Assembly: GCA_013824165.1 (NCBI GenBank)
Contig: PNNH01000079.1
Location: 78,494 to 142,493, forward strand
Source of the DNA: Methylibium sp.
Lineage (GTDB): Bacteria > Pseudomonadota > Gammaproteobacteria > Burkholderiales > Burkholderiaceae_C
Length of the DNA: 64,000 nt
Direction of reading: 5' to 3'
Within the stretch, counting starts at the first letter, position 1, and each line of letters starts with the position of its first letter. Made by a program: the position numbers and the translations under genes. Below the pieces are notes generated by a model that saw nothing but the letters and a program-made list of their open reading frames with translations, did not search any database and was not told the origin of the DNA. Below, piece after piece: positions 1 through 7,293 of the stretch.

Positions 1-431
1 TGATTGAGTGGGTCAAGCAGATGCGCCGCGTCGGCTTCATGGTTGGCGTGGTCAGCGACAGCTACTTCGTTGCCGCTGAAGTGATGCGTCGACGCATCTT
101 TGCTGACTTCGCGCTGGCCCATGTGCTGCAGTTCAATGCCGAGGTCTGCACTGGAGAGCTGCGCGTCAACCCGGCCTTCCTCCCACATGATCAGTCCAGC
201 TCGGCGGGTCTCTGCAAGAGCCATGTGCTGCAGCGCTTCCGCAGCGACAGCGGCCAGCCCCTGTTCGACGACATCTGGGCGGTGGGCGACAACATAAACG
301 ACCTGCGCATGCTCAGCCTGGCGGATCGGGCCTTTGTCATAGAGCCCAAGGCGGCTGCACTGCTGAGCGTGCCGGGTGTGCTTAGCATCGATTCCTTTGC
401 GGAGCTGCTGCCTCTGGTGCCGCAGAGCTGA
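1..431 (+). CDS. HAD-family phosphatase, SerB-like (5' end outside window)
   Basis: The frame is open from the window edge, so only the C-terminal part (about 143 residues) is present. The segment GVVSDSYF matches HAD motif II (a hydrophobic strand ending in S/T), and VGDNINDLRML near the C-terminus matches the acidic motif IV (GDxxND). Both are arranged as in the HAD-IB phosphoserine phosphatase-like group. The expected motif I (DxDxT/V) would lie upstream of the window. The substrate cannot be assigned: SerB-like, homoserine-phosphate and other small phosphomonoester substrates are all possible. The gene converges with the copper locus, with 42 nt between the two stop codons. Confidence 0.75.
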   Translation, partial: IEWVKQMRRVGFMVGVVSDSYFVAAEVMRRRIFADFALAHVLQFNAEVCTGELRVNPAFLPHDQSSSAGLCKSHVLQRFRSDSGQPLFDDIWAVGDNINDLRMLSLADRAFVIEPKAAALLSVPGVLSIDSFAELLPLVPQS

Positions 432-473
432 GCAGCCGAGCGCGCCTGAGCTTCGGCATGCTCCGCCCATGTC

Positions 474-974
474 TCAGTGGCCCGCGTGCCCCTCATTTCG
501 GATGGCCCCGCCCTCGCGCGGCTGCTGCACCCACACCGTCACCGTCTGGCGGCCGGCGCGTTCGAACTGCAGTTCCAGCTCGAAGCGCTCGCCGTTGAGA
601 AGCGGGCGCTGCAGCTCCAGCAGCATTAGGTGCAGATCGCCGCCGTGGCGTGGCTTCAGCGTGCTGCCGGCTGGCAGCTCCAGAGCGGCGATGGCGCGCA
701 TGCGCATCACGTCCTGCTCGATGCGGCTGCGGTGGATCTCAACGCGGCGCGCCACCGTCTCGCAGCGGCCGCCGAGCAGGCGCTCGGCCTGGCTGCCGCG
801 GTTGGCCAGCGCGCGGAAGTAGACCGCGCCGCTGCGCGCGCCGGGCGGCGTGGGCAGGGCATAGGGATGGTCGATCAGCAGATCGCCCACCCGCAACCCA
901 TGCGCGCGCAGCGGCGGCGTCAGGCCAGCCAGTGGCAGGCCGCCGAGCGCGGCCAGGCAGTGGCGGCGCTTCAC
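474..974 (-). CDS. PCu(A)C-family periplasmic copper chaperone (second copy)
   Basis: The protein has 166 residues with an N-terminal secretion signal (about residues 1-24, basic start then hydrophobic). The copper-binding layout of the PCu(A)C/DUF461 family is visible: His81 in the EIH motif, Met90/Met92 in VMRMR, and His115 with Met117 in DLHLML. In characterised members this His-Met-His-Met set binds Cu(I) or Cu(II) and delivers copper to periplasmic targets such as cytochrome oxidase. The start overlaps the upstream stop in an ATGA arrangement, so it is the last gene of the second half of the copper operon. It is shorter and more divergent than the copy at 9774-10280. The partner protein is inferred, not shown. 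Confidence 0.88.
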   Translation of the reverse strand: MKRRHCLAALGGLPLAGLTPPLRAHGLRVGDLLIDHPYALPTPPGARSGAVYFRALANRGSQAERLLGGRCETVARRVEIHRSRIEQDVMRMRAIAALELPAGSTLKPRHGGDLHLMLLELQRPLLNGERFELELQFERAGRQTVTVWVQQPREGGAIRNEGHAGH

Positions 975-2245
975 CAGCGGCCTTTCAGCAGATCCGGCGC
1001 GCGCCAGATCAGGCGCAGCGCCACATGGTTGATGCGCCCCCCTTCAGCTGGGCTCTTTTGGCTGCCGGTCTCCAGCGCCAGCTGCGTGCCCCAGCCCAGC
1101 TGGCGCAGCACGGCGATACTGAGCCGGTCCACCGGCTGGCCTGCTAGCAGGCCAGCCTCGCGCGCCAGCTGCGTGCTGCCGGCACCGCTCAGGCGGTTGC
1201 GCGGCACCAGACGTTCGGCACGCGCCGCCAGGGTCCAGTGCTGCCAGGGCGACCAGTTGACGTCAGCCCACCAGCCGGCCGTGGTGGCGCGGTAGTCGGC
1301 CGTGCTGCTCAACGAGTAGAGCGCGCCGCGCTCATGGCGCAGCAGGCCGGCTAGGCTGGCGCTCAGGGCGCCATCGTCACGGTCCCAACGCAGGCTGGCG
1401 CCGAGAATCTCGCTGCGGCCATCGAAGCAGACGCGCTGCGCCAGGCTGGCGCGGCAGTCCAGGCTGCCATGCAGATGGCCTTCGGCGCCGGCGCTCTGCA
1501 TGGCGCTGCCGCGCGCCTCGGGCTCCAGATGGCTGGCGAAGAGCTGCAGGTCCCAGTGGTCCCAGCCGCCATGCGCGCGCAGCGTCGGCACCGGCGCGCC
1601 GGCCGGCCCGCCAGGGAAGCTGCGGCCGCGCCACAGGCCGGCCTCCAGCGTGCGCAGACCACGCTCCACATCGCGCTGCCAGCGCAGCGTCAGGCCGTCG
1701 TCGATCCACTGATCGTCCAGCACGCCGCGCTTGGCCAGTGGCGCCTGGCTGAAGCGTTCGAAGTGGCCGGCGCTGTCGAGGGTGGCGCCCATGCGCACCG
1801 TGTCCCGGCCCAGATTCAGCGCCAGCATGTCGGCGCCCATGGCCCAGCGCGCCTGCAGCAGCGCCGATTCGGTGTGCGGCTTGTCGCGGTCGTGCTGGCC
1901 GACCACCCACTGCGCGCCGAAGCGTGAATTCAGACGCAGCGCAGCGCCCAGCGTGGCGTGCTCCAGGCGCAGATCGCCGTCGGCGCGGCGCGGTGCCACG
2001 CCCAGCCCGGGCGTGCCGGGCAGGGTGGCGACCGGCCAGCGGCCGTCGGACTCGGCGGCCCGCAGCGCGGCGGCGGCGTCGATGCGCCAGCCGCGCACTT
2101 CAGGAATCAGCTCGCTGCCGGGCTCATGGGCCAGCGCGTTGCTGGCGCACAAGACGCTGGCGAGCAGGAACAGCGCGGTGCGCGGCGGCAGGCGCTTACT
2201 TGGGGGTGAACGGGTTGGCATGGCGTGGATTGCTGAGGAATTCAT
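971..2245 (-). CDS. Predicted exported outer-membrane beta-barrel-like protein of the copper locus
   Basis: This 424-residue product has a signal peptide (hydrophobic stretch ALFLLASVLCAS ending in NALAHE). The body alternates polar and hydrophobic residues, is rich in Trp/Arg/Gly and has many short strand-like segments (WRGRSFPGG, HWDLQLFASHLE, HWTLAARAERL), as in outer-membrane barrels. I do not recognise a named family. Its start overlaps the end of the MbnH-like gene by up to 50 nt; a second ATG at 2221 (MPTRS) is an equally plausible start. Its stop overlaps the following PCu(A)C start. Position in the operon suggests a role in copper passage across the outer membrane; this is inference only. 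Confidence 0.6.
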   Translation of the reverse strand: MNSSAIHAMPTRSPPSKRLPPRTALFLLASVLCASNALAHEPGSELIPEVRGWRIDAAAALRAAESDGRWPVATLPGTPGLGVAPRRADGDLRLEHATLGAALRLNSRFGAQWVVGQHDRDKPHTESALLQARWAMGADMLALNLGRDTVRMGATLDSAGHFERFSQAPLAKRGVLDDQWIDDGLTLRWQRDVERGLRTLEAGLWRGRSFPGGPAGAPVPTLRAHGGWDHWDLQLFASHLEPEARGSAMQSAGAEGHLHGSLDCRASLAQRVCFDGRSEILGASLRWDRDDGALSASLAGLLRHERGALYSLSSTADYRATTAGWWADVNWSPWQHWTLAARAERLVPRNRLSGAGSTQLAREAGLLAGQPVDRLSIAVLRQLGWGTQLALETGSQKSPAEGGRINHVALRLIWRAPDLLKGRW

Positions 2246-3416
2246 GGTCGGTGAGCGTGCGCAGGAAGGCGACGATGTCGGCCTGCTCCTGGGCGCTGAG
2301 ATCGATCAGCGTGACCAGATCGCTCTTGAGCGGACTGGCCCGGCCGTCGCCGGCGTTCGGGCCGCTGGCGATGACGCGGCCGCCGGCGGCGTAGAAGCGC
2401 AGCACCTCGTCCAGCGTGGCGATGCTGCCGTCGTGCATGTACGGCGCGGTCACCTCGACATTGCGCAGGCTGGGCGCGCGGAACATGCCCATGTCGGCTG
2501 GCTTGGCCGTCAGCTCGAAAACGCCGCGATTGGGTTCGGGGAAACCGCCTTTGCCGTCGATGTTGTAGAGCCCCGTGTTGTGGAAGGGCGTCTCCACCAG
2601 GCGGCTGGCGGCGTGCAGGATCTGGTCGTTGAAGTTGAAGCTGCCGTGGCAATGGAAGCATTCGGCCTTCTCGCCGAAGAACAGTTGCATGCCGCGCGTC
2701 TCGGCGGCGCTGAGTAGCACTCTGCCCTGCAGGTACTGGTCATAGCGGCTGTTGCCCGAGATCAGCGTGCGCTGGAAGGCCGAGATGGCCTTGATGACAT
2801 TGCCCCAGCTGACCGGCGTGCTGTCGCCCGCGAAGGAGGCGGCAAAGCGGGCGGCGTAGTCGGCGTCGTCGGCCAGGCGCTTGAGCACCTCGGCCTTGTT
2901 GCCGTCGTTGACGCCCATCTCGATCGGGTTTTCTCCGAACAGCGGCGTTTCCATCTGCCGCTCCAGCGTCACCAGCGAGGGATTGGCCCAGGTCAACGTG
3001 GCGTTGTAGGCCACGTTGGCGAGATGCTGCGCGCTGCGCGGGTGCAGCTCGCCGGTGGAGCCGATGGCCTGCGCCAGGCCTTCGGTGAAGGCCTTCTCCT
3101 GCAGATGGCAGCTGCTGCAGCTCTGTTTGCCATTGCCCGACAGTCGCTGGTCGTAGAACAGCCGGCGGCCCAGCTCCACCTTGGCTTCACTCATCGGGTT
3201 GTCGGCCGGCACCTTGGGTTCGGGAAAGTTGGCCGGCAGGCTCCAGCTCCAGGCCTTGCTGCCGCTGCCGCCCGGCGCGCTGTCCGTGACCGTCGTGCCA
3301 CCGCCGCCGCAGCCGCCCAGCAGCGCCGTCAGCGCAAGCAGCAGCGCGCCGCCGCCTTGCTTCAGGCGGCGGCGCGCGGCGGACCCCGGTTTGATCGAGA
3401 GTCCGCGCGCACTCAT
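2196..3416 (-). CDS. mbnH: MbnH-like di-haem cytochrome c peroxidase/MauG-family lipoprotein
   Basis: The 406-residue protein starts with a lipoprotein signal (LLGGC, Cys36) followed by a Gly-rich linker. Two c-type haem sites are present, CSSCH at 100-104 and CFHCH at 253-257. The segments LTWANP and PYMHDGS are typical of the subgroup paired with MbnP. In studied systems MbnH is a MauG-like enzyme that oxidises a tryptophan of MbnP to kynurenine, creating a copper site. The start overlaps the MbnP stop by 4 nt, so the two are translationally coupled. The protein is predicted to be lipid-anchored facing the periplasm. A conventional peroxidase function is the main alternative, but the adjacent MbnP partner argues against it. 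Confidence 0.88.
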   Translation of the reverse strand: MSARGLSIKPGSAARRRLKQGGGALLLALTALLGGCGGGGTTVTDSAPGGSGSKAWSWSLPANFPEPKVPADNPMSEAKVELGRRLFYDQRLSGNGKQSCSSCHLQEKAFTEGLAQAIGSTGELHPRSAQHLANVAYNATLTWANPSLVTLERQMETPLFGENPIEMGVNDGNKAEVLKRLADDADYAARFAASFAGDSTPVSWGNVIKAISAFQRTLISGNSRYDQYLQGRVLLSAAETRGMQLFFGEKAECFHCHGSFNFNDQILHAASRLVETPFHNTGLYNIDGKGGFPEPNRGVFELTAKPADMGMFRAPSLRNVEVTAPYMHDGSIATLDEVLRFYAAGGRVIASGPNAGDGRASPLKSDLVTLIDLSAQEQADIVAFLRTLTDHEFLSNPRHANPFTPK

Positions 3417-4351
3417 TTGGAGATCGCCTTGAACAGGGTCTGGCTGGCGCCGCCAGCCAGCATCAGGCCCGTGCCGCTGCCGTCAGTCTTCCAGTCGATG
3501 GCCATCGATTCGAAAACCTTGGCGCACTCTGGATCGGTGCCGCCGGACATGCAGCCGGCCGCGCCCGCAGCGTTGCGGGTGATGTCATTGCCGGCCAGCA
3601 GGGCCTTCAGGTCGACGGCGATCTTCTGTGTGTCCGGGTTGAAGCTGCCCAGGCTGAAGCTCATGCGATTGGGCGCCTTGCAGCTGACCGTCTCGCCGCT
3701 GGCCGGGTTGCCGGTGCAGCCGGTCGAACCCAGATGCACGTTGAAGGTCTTGGCGATCCAAGTGCCGGCGGTGCCGGCCGGGTCGCTCACCTCGATCTTT
3801 GCGAACTTGCGGCCGCTCTGCCAGCTCCAGGCCATGGCCTGCACGTCCAGCGGCTTGGTGGCGGTGGCGTAGTCGCTGTGGTTGAGCGCAAAAGGCACGC
3901 CCATCGTCAGCTGCACGCCGGTGTAGCTGCCCGCCGGCACCGTGCCCTTGATGGTGGCGTTGGTTGCCGTGGTGCCACCGCTGCAGGCGCCGGTGGCGTC
4001 TTCCAGGTCGATCAGCGTGAGGCTCTGGCCGTCCTTGGTGAAATTCCAGTCGTCGTTGGCGGCCAGCGTCAGCGGCACCAACGTGCCGTCGGCCTTCACG
4101 AGATTGACGTTGGCGATGTAGAAGCGCAGGTCCTTGATCTGTGCGTCGATGGCGCCGCTGCCCAGACCGCTGACGGCGGTGCCGCATTTGGCTGGCGTGC
4201 TGCCGGCGACAGCGGCGAATTCGATCGACAGGCTGCGCGGGCCGGTGTCCACCGGCGTGTCGCTGCCGCCGCCGCCACAGGCGCTGAGGGCGGCGGCACT
4301 GACGAGGGTGATCAGCAGGGGCTTGATGAGCTGGAGTGAGGTCTGGGTCAT
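3413..4351 (-). CDS. mbnP: MbnP-like copper-binding lipoprotein (four-Cys partner of di-haem MbnH)
   Basis: This 312-residue lipoprotein (lipobox LSAC then GGGG) belongs to the 'metallo-mystery pair' four-Cys family that includes MbnP. Visible hallmarks are the strand-rich body starting SLSIEFAAVAG, repeated single cysteines (AKCGTA, GACSGG, TGCTGN, VSCKAP, and CMSGGTDPEC near the end) and the Trp-containing segment AMAWSWQSGRKFAKIE. That segment lies in the region where MbnP proteins carry the Trp modified to kynurenine. The ATG at 4351 was chosen because GGAG lies about 9 nt upstream and a signal sequence follows. MbnP/MbnH pairs occur with methanobactin genes and also, as here, without an obvious methanobactin precursor; the function in the latter context is not settled. 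Confidence 0.87.
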   Translation of the reverse strand: MTQTSLQLIKPLLITLVSAAALSACGGGGSDTPVDTGPRSLSIEFAAVAGSTPAKCGTAVSGLGSGAIDAQIKDLRFYIANVNLVKADGTLVPLTLAANDDWNFTKDGQSLTLIDLEDATGACSGGTTATNATIKGTVPAGSYTGVQLTMGVPFALNHSDYATATKPLDVQAMAWSWQSGRKFAKIEVSDPAGTAGTWIAKTFNVHLGSTGCTGNPASGETVSCKAPNRMSFSLGSFNPDTQKIAVDLKALLAGNDITRNAAGAAGCMSGGTDPECAKVFESMAIDWKTDGSGTGLMLAGGASQTLFKAISK

Positions 4352-4401
4352 GGTGAGTCTCCGTGGGGGAATGGGTTTCGGATGGAAAGGACTGGCGAGC
4401 A

Positions 4402-4683
4402 TCAGTGCGGCCATGCGGGGCGCTGCAGATCGCGGCTCTGGGCCTGGCCCAGCCAGTCGGGCATGTCGGCGCTGCTGATGAGCGCGGCTTTGCCGGCCGG
4501 CAGGCTGTGGGCAGCGGGGCGCGCTTGTGTTGGCGCAGCTGCGGCTGGCGGTGTACCGCTGGCTTGCAGGCTGCTGGCGGCGTTGTGGCGAGCCTGGCTG
4601 GCCATCCACAGCGTTGCGCCGAAGATGGCCAGCGCCCCCAGCACATGCAGGGCCACGAAGAGCTTGATCTTGAGCGGGCTCAT
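4402..4683 (-). CDS. Small single-pass membrane protein of the copper locus (unknown function)
   Basis: This 93-residue protein has one predicted transmembrane helix near the N-terminus (about residues 6-27, IKLFVALHVLGALAIFGATL). An Ala/Pro-rich linker follows, then a short C-terminal tail (SSADMPDWLGQAQSRDLQRP). There are no cysteines; metal ligands are limited to a few His and Met. The start codon overlaps the stop of the upstream 97-residue gene by 4 nt, and the mbnP-like start lies 50 nt downstream. I do not recognise the family. The topology suggests an inner-membrane anchor with a periplasmic tail. Confidence 0.6.
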   Translation of the reverse strand: MSPLKIKLFVALHVLGALAIFGATLWMASQARHNAASSLQASGTPPAAAAPTQARPAAHSLPAGKAALISSADMPDWLGQAQSRDLQRPAWPH

Positions 4684-4973
4684 GCGTGGTGCTCCGGCTG
4701 GGGTTTGTTCACCATCAGATCGCGCGCCGCGGCAGGCGTGCAGGGACAGTTGCCTCTGCGCTGCATCACAGGCCTGAAGGCGGGTGGCTCAGCTGTGGTT
4801 GCCGGCAGCTTCAGCTGGCGCATGAAGTGGGGCAGGGCCGACGGGCTGGTATCGGCGCGCAGCAGCTGGTAGCCGCTGATCAGCACCAACGCGGCGCTGG
4901 TGGCGCTCAGGCCCAGCGCCAGCGCAGGCAGCAGCGAGCCGCCCAGCCGCGTGAGGATGGAAGAGGGGGACAT
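4680..4973 (-). CDS. Small membrane protein with NCPC motif, first gene after the second DUF2946 ORF
   Basis: The protein has 97 residues. The ATG at 4973 is preferred because AGGAG sits 8-9 nt upstream and it puts a hydrophobic helix at the N-terminus (LLPALALGLSATSAALVLIS). The C-terminal half carries a CPC pair in the segment RRGNCPCTPAAARDL and ends in HHA, both plausible copper ligands. It is separated from the upstream DUF2946 gene by 126 nt and overlaps the next gene by 4 nt. The family is not recognised. A metal-binding membrane accessory protein is a guess based on the motif and neighbours. Confidence 0.6.
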   Translation of the reverse strand: MSPSSILTRLGGSLLPALALGLSATSAALVLISGYQLLRADTSPSALPHFMRQLKLPATTAEPPAFRPVMQRRGNCPCTPAAARDLMVNKPQPEHHA

Positions 4974-5099
4974 GAAATGGCACTCCTGTGCAGCCGGGGC
5001 GTGGCGCCGCGGCGGTTGCGATGGCGCTGTCAGGCCGCCGAGCAAGCGAGCTGACTTTTCAGGTCAGCGCGTGCGATGGCGGCTTTTGCAGGCGCGGGA
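4974..5099 (-). promoter_or_regulatory. Leader gap after second CruR-like uORF; candidate copper-controlled Rho termination zone
   Basis: This 126-nt gap separates the second DUF2946 gene from the rest of the operon, whose genes otherwise overlap or nearly touch. In the CruR system of Bordetella pertussis, copper sensing by the nascent DUF2946 peptide leads to Rho-dependent termination in the space between the first and second genes. A small inverted repeat (GCTGAC/GTCAGC, 5050-5068) lies inside. The assignment rests on homology of arrangement, not on a recognised Rho site. Confidence 0.45.
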
Positions 5100-5498
5100 T
5101 CAGCAGGAGGGCGACGCGGGAGGTCCGCGCGGCTGGGCCAGCGCCCAGCGGGTGGCCGCCAGCGCGGCTGCGCTGGGGCCCTGCGGTGCTGCATGGCGCA
5201 GCGCCGCTGGCGAGATGAAGAGCGGGCTGGACGGCGGTGGCGGCAGGCCGATTCCCTGCGCCTGCCACAGGCACAGCGGGCAATGTTCAAGCGCCAGGTG
5301 CTCAGCCGGTGCGGGGGCGCTGCCATCCGGCTTCACCCAGCGGCTGCCCTCGGCCGTGCAGACCTCCACCAGCGCCGAGCTGGCGCTGCCGGCTCGCGCC
5401 AGCCCGTGCAAGGTCGGCAGCAGGCTGGCCGCCAGCATCAGCAGCGCCGTCAGCGCCGCCAGCAGGGCGTGCGGAGGGTGCTTGCGGTGGCGCGGCAT
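5100..5498 (-). CDS. cruR: DUF2946 protein, CruR-type copper-responsive upstream ORF (second copy)
   Basis: This 132-residue DUF2946 protein has an N-terminal hydrophobic segment (LLAALTALLMLAASLLP), a metal-sensing CxxC pair in the segment LEHCPLCLW, and a C-terminal PRGPP five residues before the end. In Bordetella the family member bp2923 (CruR) is a regulatory ORF: its nascent chain senses copper through CxxC, and a C-terminal RAPP motif causes translation arrest that is relieved by copper. RGPP here occupies the same place. It heads the six-gene block leading to mbnP/mbnH and lies 34 nt downstream of the thioredoxin-like gene. A structural role as a small membrane protein remains possible. 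Confidence 0.8.
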   Translation of the reverse strand: MPRHRKHPPHALLAALTALLMLAASLLPTLHGLARAGSASSALVEVCTAEGSRWVKPDGSAPAPAEHLALEHCPLCLWQAQGIGLPPPPSSPLFISPAALRHAAPQGPSAAALAATRWALAQPRGPPASPSC

Positions 5499-5532
5499 GG
5501 CGGGGCGTCGGTTGTCGCTGCGAGTAGGGGAC

Positions 5533-6018
5533 CTAGCGGCCCCACCAACGCGTCAGCGTCGCCGCATCGGGTGCACCGCTGACAAACTCGGGCACGCGGC
5601 CCGGCGCAAGCCAGGCGATGTGCGGCACCACGCCGCGCCAGCGCGGGTCGACCGCGTGGCGGATTGGCGCCTCGGGGCCGTCGAAGGCCAGCAGACGGTC
5701 TGCCTCCGCATGCGCGTGCATGCCATGGCCGCGGTGCTGGGCCAGCTCCTCGGGCGAGAGATCGCTCATCACCATCAACAGCGGCGTGCCGGCACGCTGG
5801 CGCCGCTTGTCGGCCGCGAGCTGCTTGGCCACACCCGGGCAGACCGCGCACCAGCTGGCGGTGAACATTACCAGCATCGGCTTGCCGCTGGCGTCGACCT
5901 GCTGGCGCAGCGAGCGCCAGGTCTGGGCGTCGAAGGGCTCGGCCGCTCCGGGTGCAGCCTGGGCTGGTGCCAGCAGGACGCTGAACAGCAAGGCCAGAAG
6001 GGCCAGGGCGCGCCTCAT
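5533..6018 (-). CDS. Periplasmic thioredoxin-fold protein (TlpA-like)
   Basis: From the ATG at 6018 the protein has 161 residues and a signal peptide (MRRALALLALLFSVLLAPAQA). The active-site segment FTASWCAVCPG gives a CxxC pair (CAVC) in the thioredoxin position, and GVVPHIAWL supplies the cis-proline region expected of the fold. It lies 7 nt downstream of the beta-propeller gene and 34 nt upstream of the second DUF2946 gene. A role in keeping copper-site cysteines reduced in the periplasm, for example on the CECC propeller or PCu(A)C targets, is plausible from context but not shown. The open frame extends upstream, but only this start gives a clean signal peptide. Confidence 0.72.
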   Translation of the reverse strand: MRRALALLALLFSVLLAPAQAAPGAAEPFDAQTWRSLRQQVDASGKPMLVMFTASWCAVCPGVAKQLAADKRRQRAGTPLLMVMSDLSPEELAQHRGHGMHAHAEADRLLAFDGPEAPIRHAVDPRWRGVVPHIAWLAPGRVPEFVSGAPDAATLTRWWGR

Positions 6019-6025
6019 GTGGGCA

Positions 6026-7282
6026 TCAAAGTTCGACAAGGCGGGCTCCCGGTTCGCCATCGCAGCGCCACAGCGCGATCAGGCGCCGGCCGTCGCTGAG
6101 CAGGCGCGCATAGTCGCTGGCGCCCGTCGTGTGGCCCAGCTCGCGCAGCGTGAAGCTGCGACCCTCGTCTTCGGAGACCCAGGCGCGCCAGCGCATGCGC
6201 TGGCCGTCGAAGCTGCGCCAGCTGATCGCCAGTCGGCGGCCGGCGCGCGCCAGGGCGGCGTGCTCAGCGGCCTCATCGGGCAGCATGCGCGCCGGGCCTT
6301 GTGGGCGACCCTCAGCGCTGAGCCGGCCGTAACGCGGCACGCCCACGCCGTCGCGTACGCCGAACCACACCGCATGCCAGCCGCCATCGCTGGCCGCCGT
6401 CAGGTCGCCGCCATGGTGCGGGCAGCCAGCCACCACCCAGCCGTCCTGGCTGGCGCGCTGCACGGCCGCACCTTCTTCCAGTCGCGCGAAGCCGTGGTCG
6501 CGCACCTGGCCGGGCCAGACATGGCGCCAGAAGGCGGCCAAGCGCCCCTGTGCGTCAGGCGCCAGCGCGATGCGGCAGCACTCGCAGCTGTTCGCGGCCA
6601 ACAGCTGGTCGGCGCCGAAGCTGGCCCCGCCGTCCGCTGAGACATTGCGGTAGATCGCTGCGCCCTCGTAATCACGCCCGGCCTTTTTGGCCAGCTCCAG
6701 GTCGCGCTTGTCGATCCACACCACATGCAGGCGGCCCTGGCCGTCGAAGGCGATGGACTCGAAGCGGTGGGTGATCTCCTGGCGGTCCTGATGCACCGTG
6801 GCCGGGGGCGAGAAATGCGCGCCGCCGTCGCTGGAGTGCAGCAGGCGGATCTCGCCGGTGAAGGGCTTGGACAGGGGCCGCGTGTAGGAGATCGCCACCT
6901 GGCCGCGCGGGCCGAAGGCGATCTTGGGATGGTTCTCGCCGTCGGCGCTGGGCTTTTCATCACCGATGTCCAGCGGCCGCGCTGCGCTCCAGCTGCGGCC
7001 GAGGTCGGCGCTGCGCTGCGTGACCAGGCGGCCCTGGGCGTCGAGCATGGCCATCCACACCGCGCCGTCCGGCGCAAGCGCCGCGCCGCTGGCCAGCTGC
7101 GGGCGCGGTTTGCGGGCCGGCTTGGCGCCTGCTGCCGGTGCCGCCGGGGCGGCGCCGTGGCCAGCCATGCCGTGCTCCTGGGCGCGCAGGCTCAGGGGTA
7201 GCAAAACGGACAGCGGCAACAGGCCGGCCCGCAGCAGAAACAGGCGGCGACGGCCGCGTGTGAAGGGCATGCTCTTGCTCAT
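6026..7282 (-). CDS. Exported Asp-box beta-propeller (sialidase-like fold) with CECC motif
   Basis: The 418-residue protein begins at ATG 7282, with AAGGAG 8 nt upstream and a signal sequence containing RGRRRLFLLRAGLLPLS. At least four Asp-box (BNR) repeats are visible: SADLGRSW, SSDGGAHFS, SADGGASFG and SEDEGRSFT. These are typical of six-bladed sialidase-like propellers. Catalytic sialidase function is unlikely to be the role here. A SCECCRIAL segment around residue 225 carries three closely spaced cysteines, and HGMAGHGAAP near the N-terminus adds His and Met; both could bind copper. It follows the TonB receptor by 11 nt in the copper operon. The exact function is unknown. Confidence 0.72.
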   Translation of the reverse strand: MSKSMPFTRGRRRLFLLRAGLLPLSVLLPLSLRAQEHGMAGHGAAPAAPAAGAKPARKPRPQLASGAALAPDGAVWMAMLDAQGRLVTQRSADLGRSWSAARPLDIGDEKPSADGENHPKIAFGPRGQVAISYTRPLSKPFTGEIRLLHSSDGGAHFSPPATVHQDRQEITHRFESIAFDGQGRLHVVWIDKRDLELAKKAGRDYEGAAIYRNVSADGGASFGADQLLAANSCECCRIALAPDAQGRLAAFWRHVWPGQVRDHGFARLEEGAAVQRASQDGWVVAGCPHHGGDLTAASDGGWHAVWFGVRDGVGVPRYGRLSAEGRPQGPARMLPDEAAEHAALARAGRRLAISWRSFDGQRMRWRAWVSEDEGRSFTLRELGHTTGASDYARLLSDGRRLIALWRCDGEPGARLVEL

Positions 7283-7293
7283 CGTGCGGCTCC

